The translations under genes and the position numbers were made by a program. From contig NZ_CP076643.1 in assembly GCF_019226825.1 (NCBI RefSeq), forward strand, positions 1,550,001 to 1,614,000: a stretch of 64,000 nucleotides of DNA, given 5' to 3'. Below are positions 30,325-38,628 of the stretch, one piece after another (the stretch's first letter is position 1; the number at the start of each line of letters is the position of its first letter). This stretch comes from Vibrio ostreae. Its GTDB lineage: Bacteria > Pseudomonadota > Gammaproteobacteria > Enterobacterales > Vibrionaceae. The notes below the pieces were generated by a model, which saw only the letters and a program-made list of their open reading frames with translations, searched no databases and had not been told where the DNA came from.

Positions 30325-31650
30325 ATGTTAACTGTAAAAGAGATAAAGGGATTACAGCCGAAGAAAAGTCCATATTACGTGTGGGACAAAACAGGAGAAC
30401 GAGGAAAAGGTCGGCTCGGAGTTCAAGTCATGCCCTCAGGTTCAATCAACTTCAAATTCCGCTACTTCAAAGGCCCTAATAATGCTCAGTTTATACCTCT
30501 CGGGAAATTTCCAGGTATGACCCTTTCCCAAGCTCGTGACCTTTGCAAAGAATATAGTGACCTATTATCTCAAGGAATCGATCCAAAAACCGAACGAAAG
30601 AAACAAGCCGAAGAAAAAGCCAAGGAAGAGCGTGAACAAAAAGAATTAGGAACGTTTGAGCAACTCATCAATTTTCATACGCAGCACAAAAAAGATAAAG
30701 GTAACCGCTCATATCAAGACGAATATCAAAAAATCGTTGCCAACGTATTCCCTTATGTCGACATAAATAAAAAAGCTAAGGACTTTGAAGCCGAAGATTT
30801 TCTCGACGCTTTAGCAATCCCTATAGACCAAGGTTACGATTCGAAAAGCAACAAAATCCGTTCAATTCTTCATGCTGCTTTTAACTTTGCTTTGGAGTAT
30901 GACAATGACCCCAAATATCGCAATCGAGGCGCAAAATTCGGAATAAAAAGCAACCCTATATCTAATATCCCAACACAATCCGAAAAAGTCGGAAACCATT
31001 ACCTGTCATGGAAAGAAGTAATTCACCTTCTTTATGACATGGAACATCGGTATGACGATTTAAACCTCGCATATCAAACTAGGCAGGTATTAAGGCTTTG
31101 TTTCTATCTCGGAGGACAGCGCCCACACGAAGTAGTAACGATTAAGTGGGCGAATATCAATTTTGCTCAAAGAACAGTTCTAATCACTGAAGCTTTCCAA
31201 AAAACTAAGAAGAACCACATGGTTCCACTCACTGAATCTGCGATCAAAATACTAGAAGAAATTAGAGAACAAACAAGCAGTACTAATAGCCCATTTGTTT
31301 TCTATAAGAAAACAAATACTGATGAACATATGCCAACTAACACAATTGCTCAAGCGCTAATTACGTACAAAAAAGTGACAAAAGTGAGGTCGTTTGTCGC
31401 TAGAGACTTTCGTAGAACGGTAAAGACTTTAGGTGGCGAAATCAAAATCTCAAAAGAGTATCGTGACCGTATACAGGGACATGCCATTAATGATGTGTCA
31501 GGCAGACACTACGACATGTACGAATACATCGATGAAAAGCGTTCAGGGCTAGAGAAATGGGAAGAGGCGCTCAATTCACGCCTTGAGGATTATAAGCTCA
31601 TATACTTTGAGAAAGAGCTTCCTTGGAAGAAGGAGAACCTAACCTCCTAA
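30325..31650 (+). CDS. int: Tyrosine integrase of the island (P4 type)
   Basis: 441 aa. N-terminal DUF4102-like arm-binding domain (LTVKEIKGLQPKKSPYYVWD, FIPLGKFPGMTLSQARDLC), core-binding domain ~110-210, catalytic domain ~225-405. Catalytic residues seen: Arg266 in LGGQRPHEV, Arg363 in ARDFRRT, His386 in QGHAIND and the probable nucleophile Tyr401 in MYEYIDEKR. The first histidine of the usual HxxR box is replaced (ARDFR), as in several P4-type integrases. It should insert and excise the island at tRNA-Arg. It sits at the border away from the intact tRNA. Confidence 0.9.
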   Translation: MLTVKEIKGLQPKKSPYYVWDKTGERGKGRLGVQVMPSGSINFKFRYFKGPNNAQFIPLGKFPGMTLSQARDLCKEYSDLLSQGIDPKTERKKQAEEKAKEEREQKELGTFEQLINFHTQHKKDKGNRSYQDEYQKIVANVFPYVDINKKAKDFEAEDFLDALAIPIDQGYDSKSNKIRSILHAAFNFALEYDNDPKYRNRGAKFGIKSNPISNIPTQSEKVGNHYLSWKEVIHLLYDMEHRYDDLNLAYQTRQVLRLCFYLGGQRPHEVVTIKWANINFAQRTVLITEAFQKTKKNHMVPLTESAIKILEEIREQTSSTNSPFVFYKKTNTDEHMPTNTIAQALITYKKVTKVRSFVARDFRRTVKTLGGEIKISKEYRDRIQGHAINDVSGRHYDMYEYIDEKRSGLEKWEEALNSRLEDYKLIYFEKELPWKKENLTS

Positions 31651-31792
31651 TACAACTAATTTTATCTACGAAACCGCCAAAAAAGACTCGATAGCTCAGC
31701 CACTGTACCAAGCCTTTGCCCTTTTCGAATTACAGGCGTGGCTTACAACTAACAAAGCGAGCGGTAGCTTGACCATCCCCAAAAATATCAAA

Positions 31793-31827
31793 ACAGTCGT
31801 GCAATAACTTGCACGACTGTGAGGCTT
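31793..31827. terminator. Bidirectional terminator between int and hipA
   Basis: 12-bp perfect stem ACAGTCGTGCAA/TTGCACGACTGT with a 4-nt loop, T-rich on both sides (TTTTC on plus, TTTTGATATTTTT on minus). It serves the convergent int and hipA genes. Confidence 0.85.
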
Positions 31828-31843
31828 TTCTTTAAATACTGAT

Positions 31844-33172
31844 TTATTTTTTTGTCAATTGAATCTTCTTGACGGTCTTTAAGACACCGTTAAATATCTT
31901 ATCTCTTACGCTTTCATTGATATCAGTTGGTAGCGAGTTTCCGACAGAATCAATCACCGCCCTTGCCGTCGATTCGAACTCATCAAGCAATAAGCGAACC
32001 TTTTCTCGCCTAATGTTCGGGACGTTCATAGTGTGAAAGGTATCTTCAAAATGGCGCGGTTGAAGTTGGTGCCACTTCCATTTTCGACCACTAGTACCAC
32101 GTAAGCTCATTGCCATCTTGATCTTACGCTCACTCAAACCACGCCCACCTGCCAGTGGATGTGCCGAAATAATGTCATACAGTGGTGCAAGCTGATATCG
32201 ACCAGATGCGGCTATACTTACAGAGAAATTCTTTCCATGCCCGTCAATGGCAGCTAGTAGCCAAAACAATATCTGAGAACGTGCAAAAGTAACGGTATCG
32301 TTGATTTCGTATGAGTATCGCAAAATATCAATAGATTCTTCTATGCCGATACCACCGTCAATTTCATATTTTCTAGCTGAGGGAATCCCTTTTGCCTGGC
32401 AAAAATCCTCATGGGGCAAGCGCAAGTAATAGCTGTTATCAGAAGATAATTTTCGGTCAAATCGCTCAACAGACAAGGCACGAACATCACCAGCACGAAT
32501 AATGTCACAGTTTGCCGTTTGAATGCCGAACGCCTTTGCTAGCCTCATACAAATCAACTCATTATCTACACTAGCAGACAAATCAATAACATTGTTCTGA
32601 GAAACAATTTCACCTATTGGCAGCTTGATAATATGCGTAGTTGGAGTCATTCCCTGTGGTAGCATCCATCTTCCATCGTGAAACAGTAAGGCTGTCTTTT
32701 CCTGCGCTCCCGCTATCGAGATCCTAAAATCATCTTCCTCTTTCAGCATCCCCAAAGGAGCGTCCTCCATATATCCCTTTAGGATTCTAACCAATTCCTT
32801 TTCGGATAACGCCTTTGCGGTTATAACTCGATGATCATCTACATCAAAGCCTTCTGGAACTAGCGTGATAGCACCAACAGCATCTCGACCAACCTTAGCT
32901 AATAGGTCGAATGGCTGTTTAGTATCTGCTTTATAGCGAGCAGCTATTCTATCTCGTATCTGCTGATTATCTGGCAGCAAGTTATCAAAGAAGTTAATAA
33001 CCTCACTGCCAGTATACATACCCTTCCTGAGAGGCATAGAAAGCGAGATAGGACGACCATTTGGTGCTGAAACCCAATCCGAATCGTAAGTGAAAACATG
33101 TGCGCCGTTTGTGCGCTTTTCAAGTACCCCAACCTTTACGCCATTCATGTAAGCATGAAGTCGATTCACCAT
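31844..33172 (-). CDS. hipA: HipA-type serine/threonine kinase toxin
   Basis: 442 aa, full HipA length. N-terminal subdomain (LHAYMNGVKVGVLEKRTNG; FFDNLLPDNQQIRDRIAARY), P-loop-like SIAGAQEKTALL at ~152-163, KLP lysine at ~183, catalytic loop AIDGHGKNFSV with Asp310 and Asn315, and the metal-binding Asp333 in PLYDIIS. All kinase residues are present, so it should be active. E. coli HipA phosphorylates glutamyl-tRNA synthetase and induces persistence; the target here is not known. It overlaps hipB by 7 nt and is made with it. Confidence 0.93.
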   Translation of the reverse strand: MVNRLHAYMNGVKVGVLEKRTNGAHVFTYDSDWVSAPNGRPISLSMPLRKGMYTGSEVINFFDNLLPDNQQIRDRIAARYKADTKQPFDLLAKVGRDAVGAITLVPEGFDVDDHRVITAKALSEKELVRILKGYMEDAPLGMLKEEDDFRISIAGAQEKTALLFHDGRWMLPQGMTPTTHIIKLPIGEIVSQNNVIDLSASVDNELICMRLAKAFGIQTANCDIIRAGDVRALSVERFDRKLSSDNSYYLRLPHEDFCQAKGIPSARKYEIDGGIGIEESIDILRYSYEINDTVTFARSQILFWLLAAIDGHGKNFSVSIAASGRYQLAPLYDIISAHPLAGGRGLSERKIKMAMSLRGTSGRKWKWHQLQPRHFEDTFHTMNVPNIRREKVRLLLDEFESTARAVIDSVGNSLPTDINESVRDKIFNGVLKTVKKIQLTKK

Positions 33173-33405
33173 TCGTCAACAGCCCCTTTAGTTTCAGTAA
33201 TGTGCTTGCCTTTAGGCACAATATGCATTTCTAGCCCATTGATAGACAGGAGCTTGAATAATGTTTCTATCGTGGATTTTTCAGGGTTGCTTTCAAAATT
33301 TGATACCGTTGCTTGCCGCAGACCAAGATCTGTTTGCTTTAGGCCGTTGTCCTTTCGGGCTTCGCGTAACGCATTGCCGAGGGCTGTCGGTGTGTTAACT
33401 AGCAT
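33166..33405 (-). CDS. hipB: HipB antitoxin and repressor
   Basis: 79 aa. Cro/C1-type helix-turn-helix (LGNALREARKDNGLKQTDLGLRQATVSNFE), followed by a short dimer-forming tail that ends in a basic, acidic stretch. It should bind HipA and repress hipBA. Four matching operators lie directly upstream (33444-33544). Confidence 0.92.
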   Translation of the reverse strand: MLVNTPTALGNALREARKDNGLKQTDLGLRQATVSNFESNPEKSTIETLFKLLSINGLEMHIVPKGKHITETKGAVDEW

Positions 33406-33443
33406 TATGATACCCTTAGTTAGATATGGAGGTAATGTGCATT

Positions 33444-33544
33444 ATATACTCCACGGGGTATATGACGCAAATATACTCTGCAGGGTATATAAAAACAATA
33501 TACTTCACAGAGTATATTTAATTGTTATACTCTAAGCAGTATAT
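33444..33544. promoter_or_regulatory. Four HipB operators at exact 27-bp spacing
   Basis: Four 20-bp near-palindromes start at 33444, 33471, 33498 and 33525. All read ATATACT-N6-GTATAT or close to it (for example ATATACTCCACGGGGTATAT). The 27-bp period puts successive sites about 2.6 helix turns apart. They cover the hipB promoter region. Confidence 0.88.
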
Positions 33545-33545
33545 A

Positions 33546-33959
33546 AGCAAAAGTTAGTCAGAAATCTGTCCAGAGCACATATCATCCAAGAGTTTCAAGC
33601 GCAGTAGCTTAGTGAAATAAGCCAGTCGTAAATAGGTCAACTACATTGTTTGCGATATCTGATGTAAAGCTAAAACTCAAGAGCGCACTATCGTTCGCAA
33701 CTCAGAAGAGATCCTTCTTGGTTGCCTAAATCACCTTTGCCCCAATTCTTCTCAGAACCAGTGAGAGGATGACCTAGCCAGTACAACAATAGACCAAGTT
33801 AATCTAATCCGTACTTTGATCTCTTATACGGAATTTTTCCGTAATTCGACCCCACAACTATATGCCGATTCACATAATAGGTTGATACCAGTTGAGTTTC
33901 ATAGTAAACGGCAGCAACATAGACAGAATACAAAAACGGAAAAAATCCGTCTATGAAGC
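33546..33959. other. Non-coding stretch between hipBA operators and Thoeris
   Basis: About 415 bp, AT-rich, with stop codons in all frames and no long repeat. It ends in GAAGC followed by GTTATGC (33960-33966), which looks like the right end of an integron attC site. Short mirror sequences (ACGGAATTTTTCCGT at 33828-33842) may be part of a terminator. Nothing else is evident. Confidence 0.5.
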
Positions 33960-33992
33960 GTTATGCGCAATTATTAACAATGGAGTTATCTA

Positions 33993-35438
33993 TTGAAACC
34001 TAGCACTGAACAACAACGTCAACGATTTGTGAAAGAGCTACTTAAGGATCTCAGCGAAGAGAATTTAGCTATTTTTGCTGGTGCAGGGCTATCGGCTCCA
34101 GCAGGGTTTGTTAGTTGGTCAGAATTGCTTCGGCCAGTAGCAGAAGAGCTCGAACTTGAAATTGAAAAAGAAACTGATTTAGTCGCTTTGGCCCAGTACC
34201 ACTGTAATTCAAACCTGGCTAATCGTGGAAAACTAAATCAGTTACTCATTAATGAGCTATCTGACAATGCAACAATTACCGAGAATCATCAAATACTTGC
34301 AAGGCTTCCAATATCAACATATTGGACAACGAATTACGATAAGCTCATTGAAAATGCTTTAACAGAAACAGGAAAAATTCCTGATACAAAATATAGAATT
34401 AAGCAGTTGAGCTTTACTAAACGAGGGCGAGATGCCGTTGTTTACAAAATGCATGGAGACATTGAGCATCCTGATGAGGCTGTACTTACAAAGGATGATT
34501 ACGAGGCATACCACGTCAAAATGCAGCCATTCATAAATGCACTTAGTGGTGACCTCGTAGCAAAAACATTTTTGTTCCTGGGTTTTAGCTTTACTGATCC
34601 AAACTTAGATTACATCTTAAGTCGTGTACGCGTTGCTTACTCTACGGATCAGCGGCAGCACTATTGCATTCAAAAACTTGTTGAGCCAGAGGATGGTGAA
34701 CCAGAAGCTGACACGGAATACCGAGCTCGAAAGCAAGAGCTATTTATTCAGGACTTACTTAGATTCGGCATAAAAACAATATTGGTATCTAGCTATGCAG
34801 AAATAACGGATATTCTCAGGCAATTAGAGTGGGCTTTTAGAAGAAATACAATTTTCATTTCTGGTTCAGCGCATGAGTATGGCAGGTGGGAGCCCTCAGT
34901 TGCGGAAAACTTCATTTACTCTCTAGCAAAAGAAATATCAAGCTTAGGATTTAGAATTGTATCTGGTTTCGGTTTAGGTGTTGGTAGCTCTGTAATTACT
35001 GGGGCTCTAGAACATGTTTATATGAACGGGCGGCGCTTGGATTCTGACCAATTAATACTTAGGCCATTCCCTCAGACTGAAGTTGGTACTCGACCAATCG
35101 CGCAAGTTTGGCACGACTACCGAACAGACATGATTTCATATTCTGGTATAGCCATTTTTCTATTTGGGAATAAATTGAAAGATGGAGAGGTGGTAGTTGC
35201 TGATGGATTGATCAAGGAATTTAAAATAGCAAAGTCAAATGGTTTGCTATTAATCCCTGTAGGAGCAACTGAATATGCAAGTAGAGAAATTTATTGCGAG
35301 CTTCTGAAAGAGGGGTATTTTGACAGTGATGCTTTCCCTGAAAGTGCAAGAAAATTTATAGACAAAATTTGCGACAAGGAATCTGAGTTGACCACGATTC
35401 AGAGTGAAATAATTGACTTACTAAAATCATTAAAATAA
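33993..35438 (+). CDS. thsA: Thoeris effector ThsA (SIR2-SLOG NADase)
   Basis: 481 aa (B. cereus ThsA: 476). The TTG start has GGAG seven nt upstream. SIR2 domain ~15-275: AIFAGAGLSAPAGF, catalytic Asn114 in WTTNYDKLIEN and His154 in YKMHGDIEHP, which line up with N112 and H152 of B. cereus ThsA. SLOG domain ~285-480: FISGSAHEYG, GFRIVSGFGLGVGSSVI. Known mechanism: infection makes ThsB produce a cyclic ADP-ribose isomer; the SLOG domain binds it, the SIR2 domain then destroys NAD+ and the cell dies before phage release. Followed 11 nt later by thsB. Confidence 0.92.
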   Translation: MKPSTEQQRQRFVKELLKDLSEENLAIFAGAGLSAPAGFVSWSELLRPVAEELELEIEKETDLVALAQYHCNSNLANRGKLNQLLINELSDNATITENHQILARLPISTYWTTNYDKLIENALTETGKIPDTKYRIKQLSFTKRGRDAVVYKMHGDIEHPDEAVLTKDDYEAYHVKMQPFINALSGDLVAKTFLFLGFSFTDPNLDYILSRVRVAYSTDQRQHYCIQKLVEPEDGEPEADTEYRARKQELFIQDLLRFGIKTILVSSYAEITDILRQLEWAFRRNTIFISGSAHEYGRWEPSVAENFIYSLAKEISSLGFRIVSGFGLGVGSSVITGALEHVYMNGRRLDSDQLILRPFPQTEVGTRPIAQVWHDYRTDMISYSGIAIFLFGNKLKDGEVVVADGLIKEFKIAKSNGLLLIPVGATEYASREIYCELLKEGYFDSDAFPESARKFIDKICDKESELTTIQSEIIDLLKSLK

Positions 35439-35449
35439 GGACGCTTAAC

Positions 35450-35950
35450 ATGCCTAAACGTAACTGTTTTTACAGCTTTCACTATTTGCCTGATAACTGG
35501 CGTGCGGGAACAGTACGAAGTATTGGAGCAATCGATGGAAATAAGCCTACATCAGATAACAATTGGGAAACAGTTAAAAAAGGAGGGGATGCGGCGATAA
35601 AAAAATGGATTGCAAATGAAATGTCTGGAAAGTCATGCGTTGTAGTTCTTGTCGGCAGCAATACCGCAGATAGGAAGTGGATTAATCATGAAATAGTTAA
35701 GGGCTGGGACGATGGCAAAGGAGTCGTAGGAATATATGTCCATGGACTTAAAGATAGTGGTGGTAACACCTCATCAAAAGGTAGCAACCCGTTTGATTAT
35801 ATTGGTTATGGCAACACAGGGAAAAAACTATCATCAATAGTGAAGTGCTACAACCCTACAGGGACAACCAGCCAAGAGAAATATGATTGGATCAGCAAAC
35901 ACTTGGCAAATGCTGTAGAAGAGGCAATAGAAATTAGGAAAAATAACTAA
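35450..35950 (+). CDS. thsB: Thoeris sensor ThsB (TIR-like, DUF1863)
   Basis: 166 aa. TIR-like fold of the ThsB type: N-terminal CFYSFHYLPDNWRAGTVR, core CVVVLVGSNTADRKWINHEIVKGW with the catalytic Glu81, and the typical NPFDYIGYG. It should cyclise NAD+ to the signal molecule that activates ThsA. Only one ThsB copy is present, the minimal form of the system; the partner thsA is just upstream with AAGGA between them. Confidence 0.9.
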   Translation: MPKRNCFYSFHYLPDNWRAGTVRSIGAIDGNKPTSDNNWETVKKGGDAAIKKWIANEMSGKSCVVVLVGSNTADRKWINHEIVKGWDDGKGVVGIYVHGLKDSGGNTSSKGSNPFDYIGYGNTGKKLSSIVKCYNPTGTTSQEKYDWISKHLANAVEEAIEIRKNN

Positions 35951-35970
35951 ATTGGATTTTTCTCAATAAC

Positions 35971-36040
35971 GCATAACAAGGCGCTTCTGTCGGACAAATT
36001 TTACGCTGCGCTCCAAACTTGCCGCAGAGCGCAGCGTTAC
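35971..36040 (+). other. Integron attC-like sequence after thsB
   Basis: GCATAACAAGGCGCTTCTGT at 35971 has the usual left-end sequence of chromosomal-integron attC sites (core ..TAACAAGSCGYT..GGAC). An 11-bp perfect stem follows, ACGCTGCGCTC (36003-36013) with GAGCGCAGCGT (36027-36037), ending GCGTTAC. The expected right end would be GTTATGC, so it may be a variant or damaged site. Confidence 0.5.
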
Positions 36041-36224
36041 TTTTCCATACGTGAACTAATCCGTTGCATCCTAATTTAGTAATATAACTGACTGATTTTT
36101 TGTCCAGAGACGTGCTAACTCAACCATGTCTAGCACGGTTTCTCCTCAAAATATATATGGAATCCAAGTATTTACAAAGTGGGGCATAATTGCCTTCTAA
36201 AAGTTGAAGAAAGAGGTAAGCATT

Positions 36225-37208
36225 TTGGAACAAGATTTGAGTATTACTCTGGAAGGCTTTGATACAAAAGAAAATGCAGATTATATTGGAAACAATACTC
36301 TTGAAACTATCAGGATTCTTGAGAAAAATTATGAGCTTGATATTTCAAAATTACGCAAAGTAGTCATTTCAGTAGACTTTCCATCTGCTTTACAAAGAAT
36401 AACTTCAGAATACCAACATCGTCTACCAAGTTCGTATACGGATAGTAGCCAAGCTGTAGCTATTGCAAAAACAATTGCAAGAATGGGAAGTAATGGGCAA
36501 TGCGATGAATATGCATTAATTCTGTCGGTTGACTTTTTCCGCGAGTGGTTTCAAGAAGGTGGAGTTGCTTCAATAGATAAAACCAATATATATCCTGTCT
36601 TTCATCGCCTTCATCATGAGCTTGTACATATCCACGAAAAAAACACCTTGGCTCATTTAGATCAAAGAAAAATAATTGGGAACTATGATGACGCCCTTTT
36701 GATGTTAGCAACTAGTGCTTGGTCAGAATATTTGGCTAACTTTTTGTCTTCTACCACTGCTCCAGACGAGCCTATAATTGATACACTCGAGACTTTAGAG
36801 AGAGTTCTCAATGAAGTCCCTAGTGAAATTTCAGCGTATGTTCACAAACGCAAATTGGGCTTAGTGCCATTGGATGAAATGCACTTTGCTGTACGAGATA
36901 GAGTAAAACTTATTGCAAATATGTATGCGTATTCTCAGGGGTACATCGATGGGGTCAATATCGATGTTGAGGAGAACTTCCCTGAACTAAATAAACTTTT
37001 CTCTGATTCTATATTATCAAAACAACTTTCTAATCTTGGTAAAGAATTATTTACCCTAAAGGCTACTTACGATAATAGACAACTAAAAGATTATGATGCC
37101 TTTAGTCGCATCACGGATGTTATAGACTCTATTTACAGAGCTTTTGGATTACAGCTTAAACGCACTACTGGCGAAAATGGTGCGGATTTATATATACATA
37201 TAAGCTAA
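36225..37208 (+). CDS. Orphan HExxH (metallopeptidase-like) protein
   Basis: 327 aa from a TTG at 36225 with AGAGGT upstream; the same frame is open 7 codons earlier. The motif HHELVH (His131, Glu132, His135) with Glu168 in WSEYLANFLSS has the order of ligands of zinc-dependent gluzincins and recalls ImmA/IrrE-type peptidases (HExxH...E.xAN.FA). The rest is not recognised: no signal peptide, no membrane segment, no HTH. It lies between Thoeris and the IS element, in an island full of defence genes, so a role in defence or regulation by proteolysis is a fair guess only. Confidence 0.6.
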   Translation: MEQDLSITLEGFDTKENADYIGNNTLETIRILEKNYELDISKLRKVVISVDFPSALQRITSEYQHRLPSSYTDSSQAVAIAKTIARMGSNGQCDEYALILSVDFFREWFQEGGVASIDKTNIYPVFHRLHHELVHIHEKNTLAHLDQRKIIGNYDDALLMLATSAWSEYLANFLSSTTAPDEPIIDTLETLERVLNEVPSEISAYVHKRKLGLVPLDEMHFAVRDRVKLIANMYAYSQGYIDGVNIDVEENFPELNKLFSDSILSKQLSNLGKELFTLKATYDNRQLKDYDAFSRITDVIDSIYRAFGLQLKRTTGENGADLYIHIS

Positions 37209-37275
37209 CCCTAACAATACCCATGAATAATGAGATACCAAAACTTTTCTAAGTGTAGTTGTAAACCTCCCTTCA

Positions 37276-38133
37276 TTAGTTACATCCATAATTAGAGGTT
37301 TCGGACTGTTCATGTTTCATCAAGTATTCCCATGGTGTCAGATCCTTGAGCGCATCATGGGGACGTTCTTCGTTATATTCTGTCATCCAGTTCTCAGTCA
37401 GCTCACGGACTTCGTTCAAGGTTTTGAAGACATACATGTTGAGAATTTCCGTTCGATAAGTCCGGTTGAATCTTTCAATAAAGGAATTCTGCGTGGGTTT
37501 TCCAGGTTTAATGAATTCCAGAGCGATACCATGCTCCTCTGCCCAACTAGCCAGAGTAACTGAGATGAATTCTGGACCGTTGTCCATACGTAGCTTATTG
37601 GGATAACCCCGCCAGGCAACCACACGTTCCAGTACCCTGACGACGCGCTGTGATGGCAGGTTCAAGTCAATTTCGATAGCGAGGGCCTCGCGATTAAAGT
37701 CGTCCACCAAGTTGAACGTACGGAATCGCCTACCGCATTGCAGGCTGTCACACATAAAATCCATAGACCAGCAATGGTTTGCCTGAGCTGGAACAGCCAA
37801 AGGCTCAGGATTTCTCGATGGTAGCCGACGCTTACCACGACGACGCTTATTCAGCCTTAGTTCACAGTAAATCCGGTGCACGCGCTTATGATTCCATCCA
37901 TGGCCCCAACGGCGCAGTATTTTATACAGCTTGCTGAATCCATACGCGGGATAACGCTCCGCTGCTTCTATTAGCTTGGCAATGACTTTATTATCTTGCG
38001 TTTGATCAGGCTGGTATCGATAGACTGAATCACTGATGCCAACAACGCGACATGCCAGGCGTAAACTGGCTCCATGCTGCTCTCGCGCATAGTCTACTAG
38101 TTCACGCCTTATCGCTGGCTTTACAGCTTTTTT
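37276..38133 (-). CDS. IS3-family transposase OrfB (DDE, made by -1 frameshift)
   Basis: 285 codons, in the -1 frame relative to orfA. An A-run (minus strand A AAA AAG, 38134-38127) at the end of orfA is the standard IS3 slippage site, giving the OrfAB fusion. After the switch the frame reads KKAVKPAIRRELVDYAREQH. DDE catalytic core: first Asp in WSMDFM, second in RMDNGPEF, Glu in NSFIERFNRTYR. Full length to the stop near the left inverted repeat. Confidence 0.88.
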   Translation of the reverse strand, partial: KKAVKPAIRRELVDYAREQHGASLRLACRVVGISDSVYRYQPDQTQDNKVIAKLIEAAERYPAYGFSKLYKILRRWGHGWNHKRVHRIYCELRLNKRRRGKRRLPSRNPEPLAVPAQANHCWSMDFMCDSLQCGRRFRTFNLVDDFNREALAIEIDLNLPSQRVVRVLERVVAWRGYPNKLRMDNGPEFISVTLASWAEEHGIALEFIKPGKPTQNSFIERFNRTYRTEILNMYVFKTLNEVRELTENWMTEYNEERPHDALKDLTPWEYLMKHEQSETSNYGCN

Positions 38134-38387
38134 TCAATGATGTCTTTGAGTATTCGATGCTCCAGACTTAGGTCAGCAAACATGGCTTTGAGTCGCCGAT
38201 TTTCATCTTCTAGGTCTTTCAGTCTTTTAATGTCAGACGCTTCCATACCACCGTATTTGGATTTCCAGTTGTAGTAAGTCGCCTCTGAAATACCGTACTC
38301 ACGGCAGACTTCTTTAACCAGTCTGCCTGCTTCCACTTCCTTTAAGATCTTCACGATCTGTGACTCTGTGTAACGGGATTTTTTCAT
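38121..38387 (-). CDS. IS3-family transposase OrfA
   Basis: 88 aa. N-terminal HTH of the transposase_8 type (KKSRYTESQIVKILKEVEAG, CREYGISEATYYNWKSKYGG) and a leucine-zipper-like tail (LKDLEDENRRLKAMFADLSL) that mediates OrfAB multimers. It ends at the slippage run and partly overlaps orfB. Confidence 0.92.
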   Translation of the reverse strand: MKKSRYTESQIVKILKEVEAGRLVKEVCREYGISEATYYNWKSKYGGMEASDIKRLKDLEDENRRLKAMFADLSLEHRILKDIIEKKL

Positions 38388-38628
38388 CAGAAGTTCTCCT
38401 TATTGGCTCAGTTTACGCCGAAGAACTCTAAAAAGGTATGCCACTATTTTAGGGGAGGTTTACAAGGCCACCGTCTCTATTCCCCGATACAAAGTAGTCA
38501 GCATCACGCTTTTACAGATTCAAACCAGTCCAAAGCCATTGAAGTAAAAAGAAATTCAATCAACAGGTCGAGAAGTTGTTTTTAACCGAACAATCTCAAG
38601 TTATCGGATTCAAATTTATTAGTGTGGT

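Larger units (their letters stand above)
37260..38464 (-). mobile_element. IS3-family insertion sequence, 1205 bp
   Basis: Ends TGTAAACCTCCC (37260) and GGGGAGGTTTACA (to 38464) are inverted repeats in TG...CA form. Inside are orfA and orfB on the minus strand with a canonical slippage site between. No target-site duplication is visible: TAGT on the left and AGGC on the right. The element looks intact and able to make transposase. Confidence 0.88.

Noticed and set aside
33444..33544. CRISPR array (regular 27-bp repeats)
   Set aside because: Units are 20-bp palindromes with only 7 bp between, and the gaps are too short for spacers; they lie at the hipB promoter, so operators are the right call.
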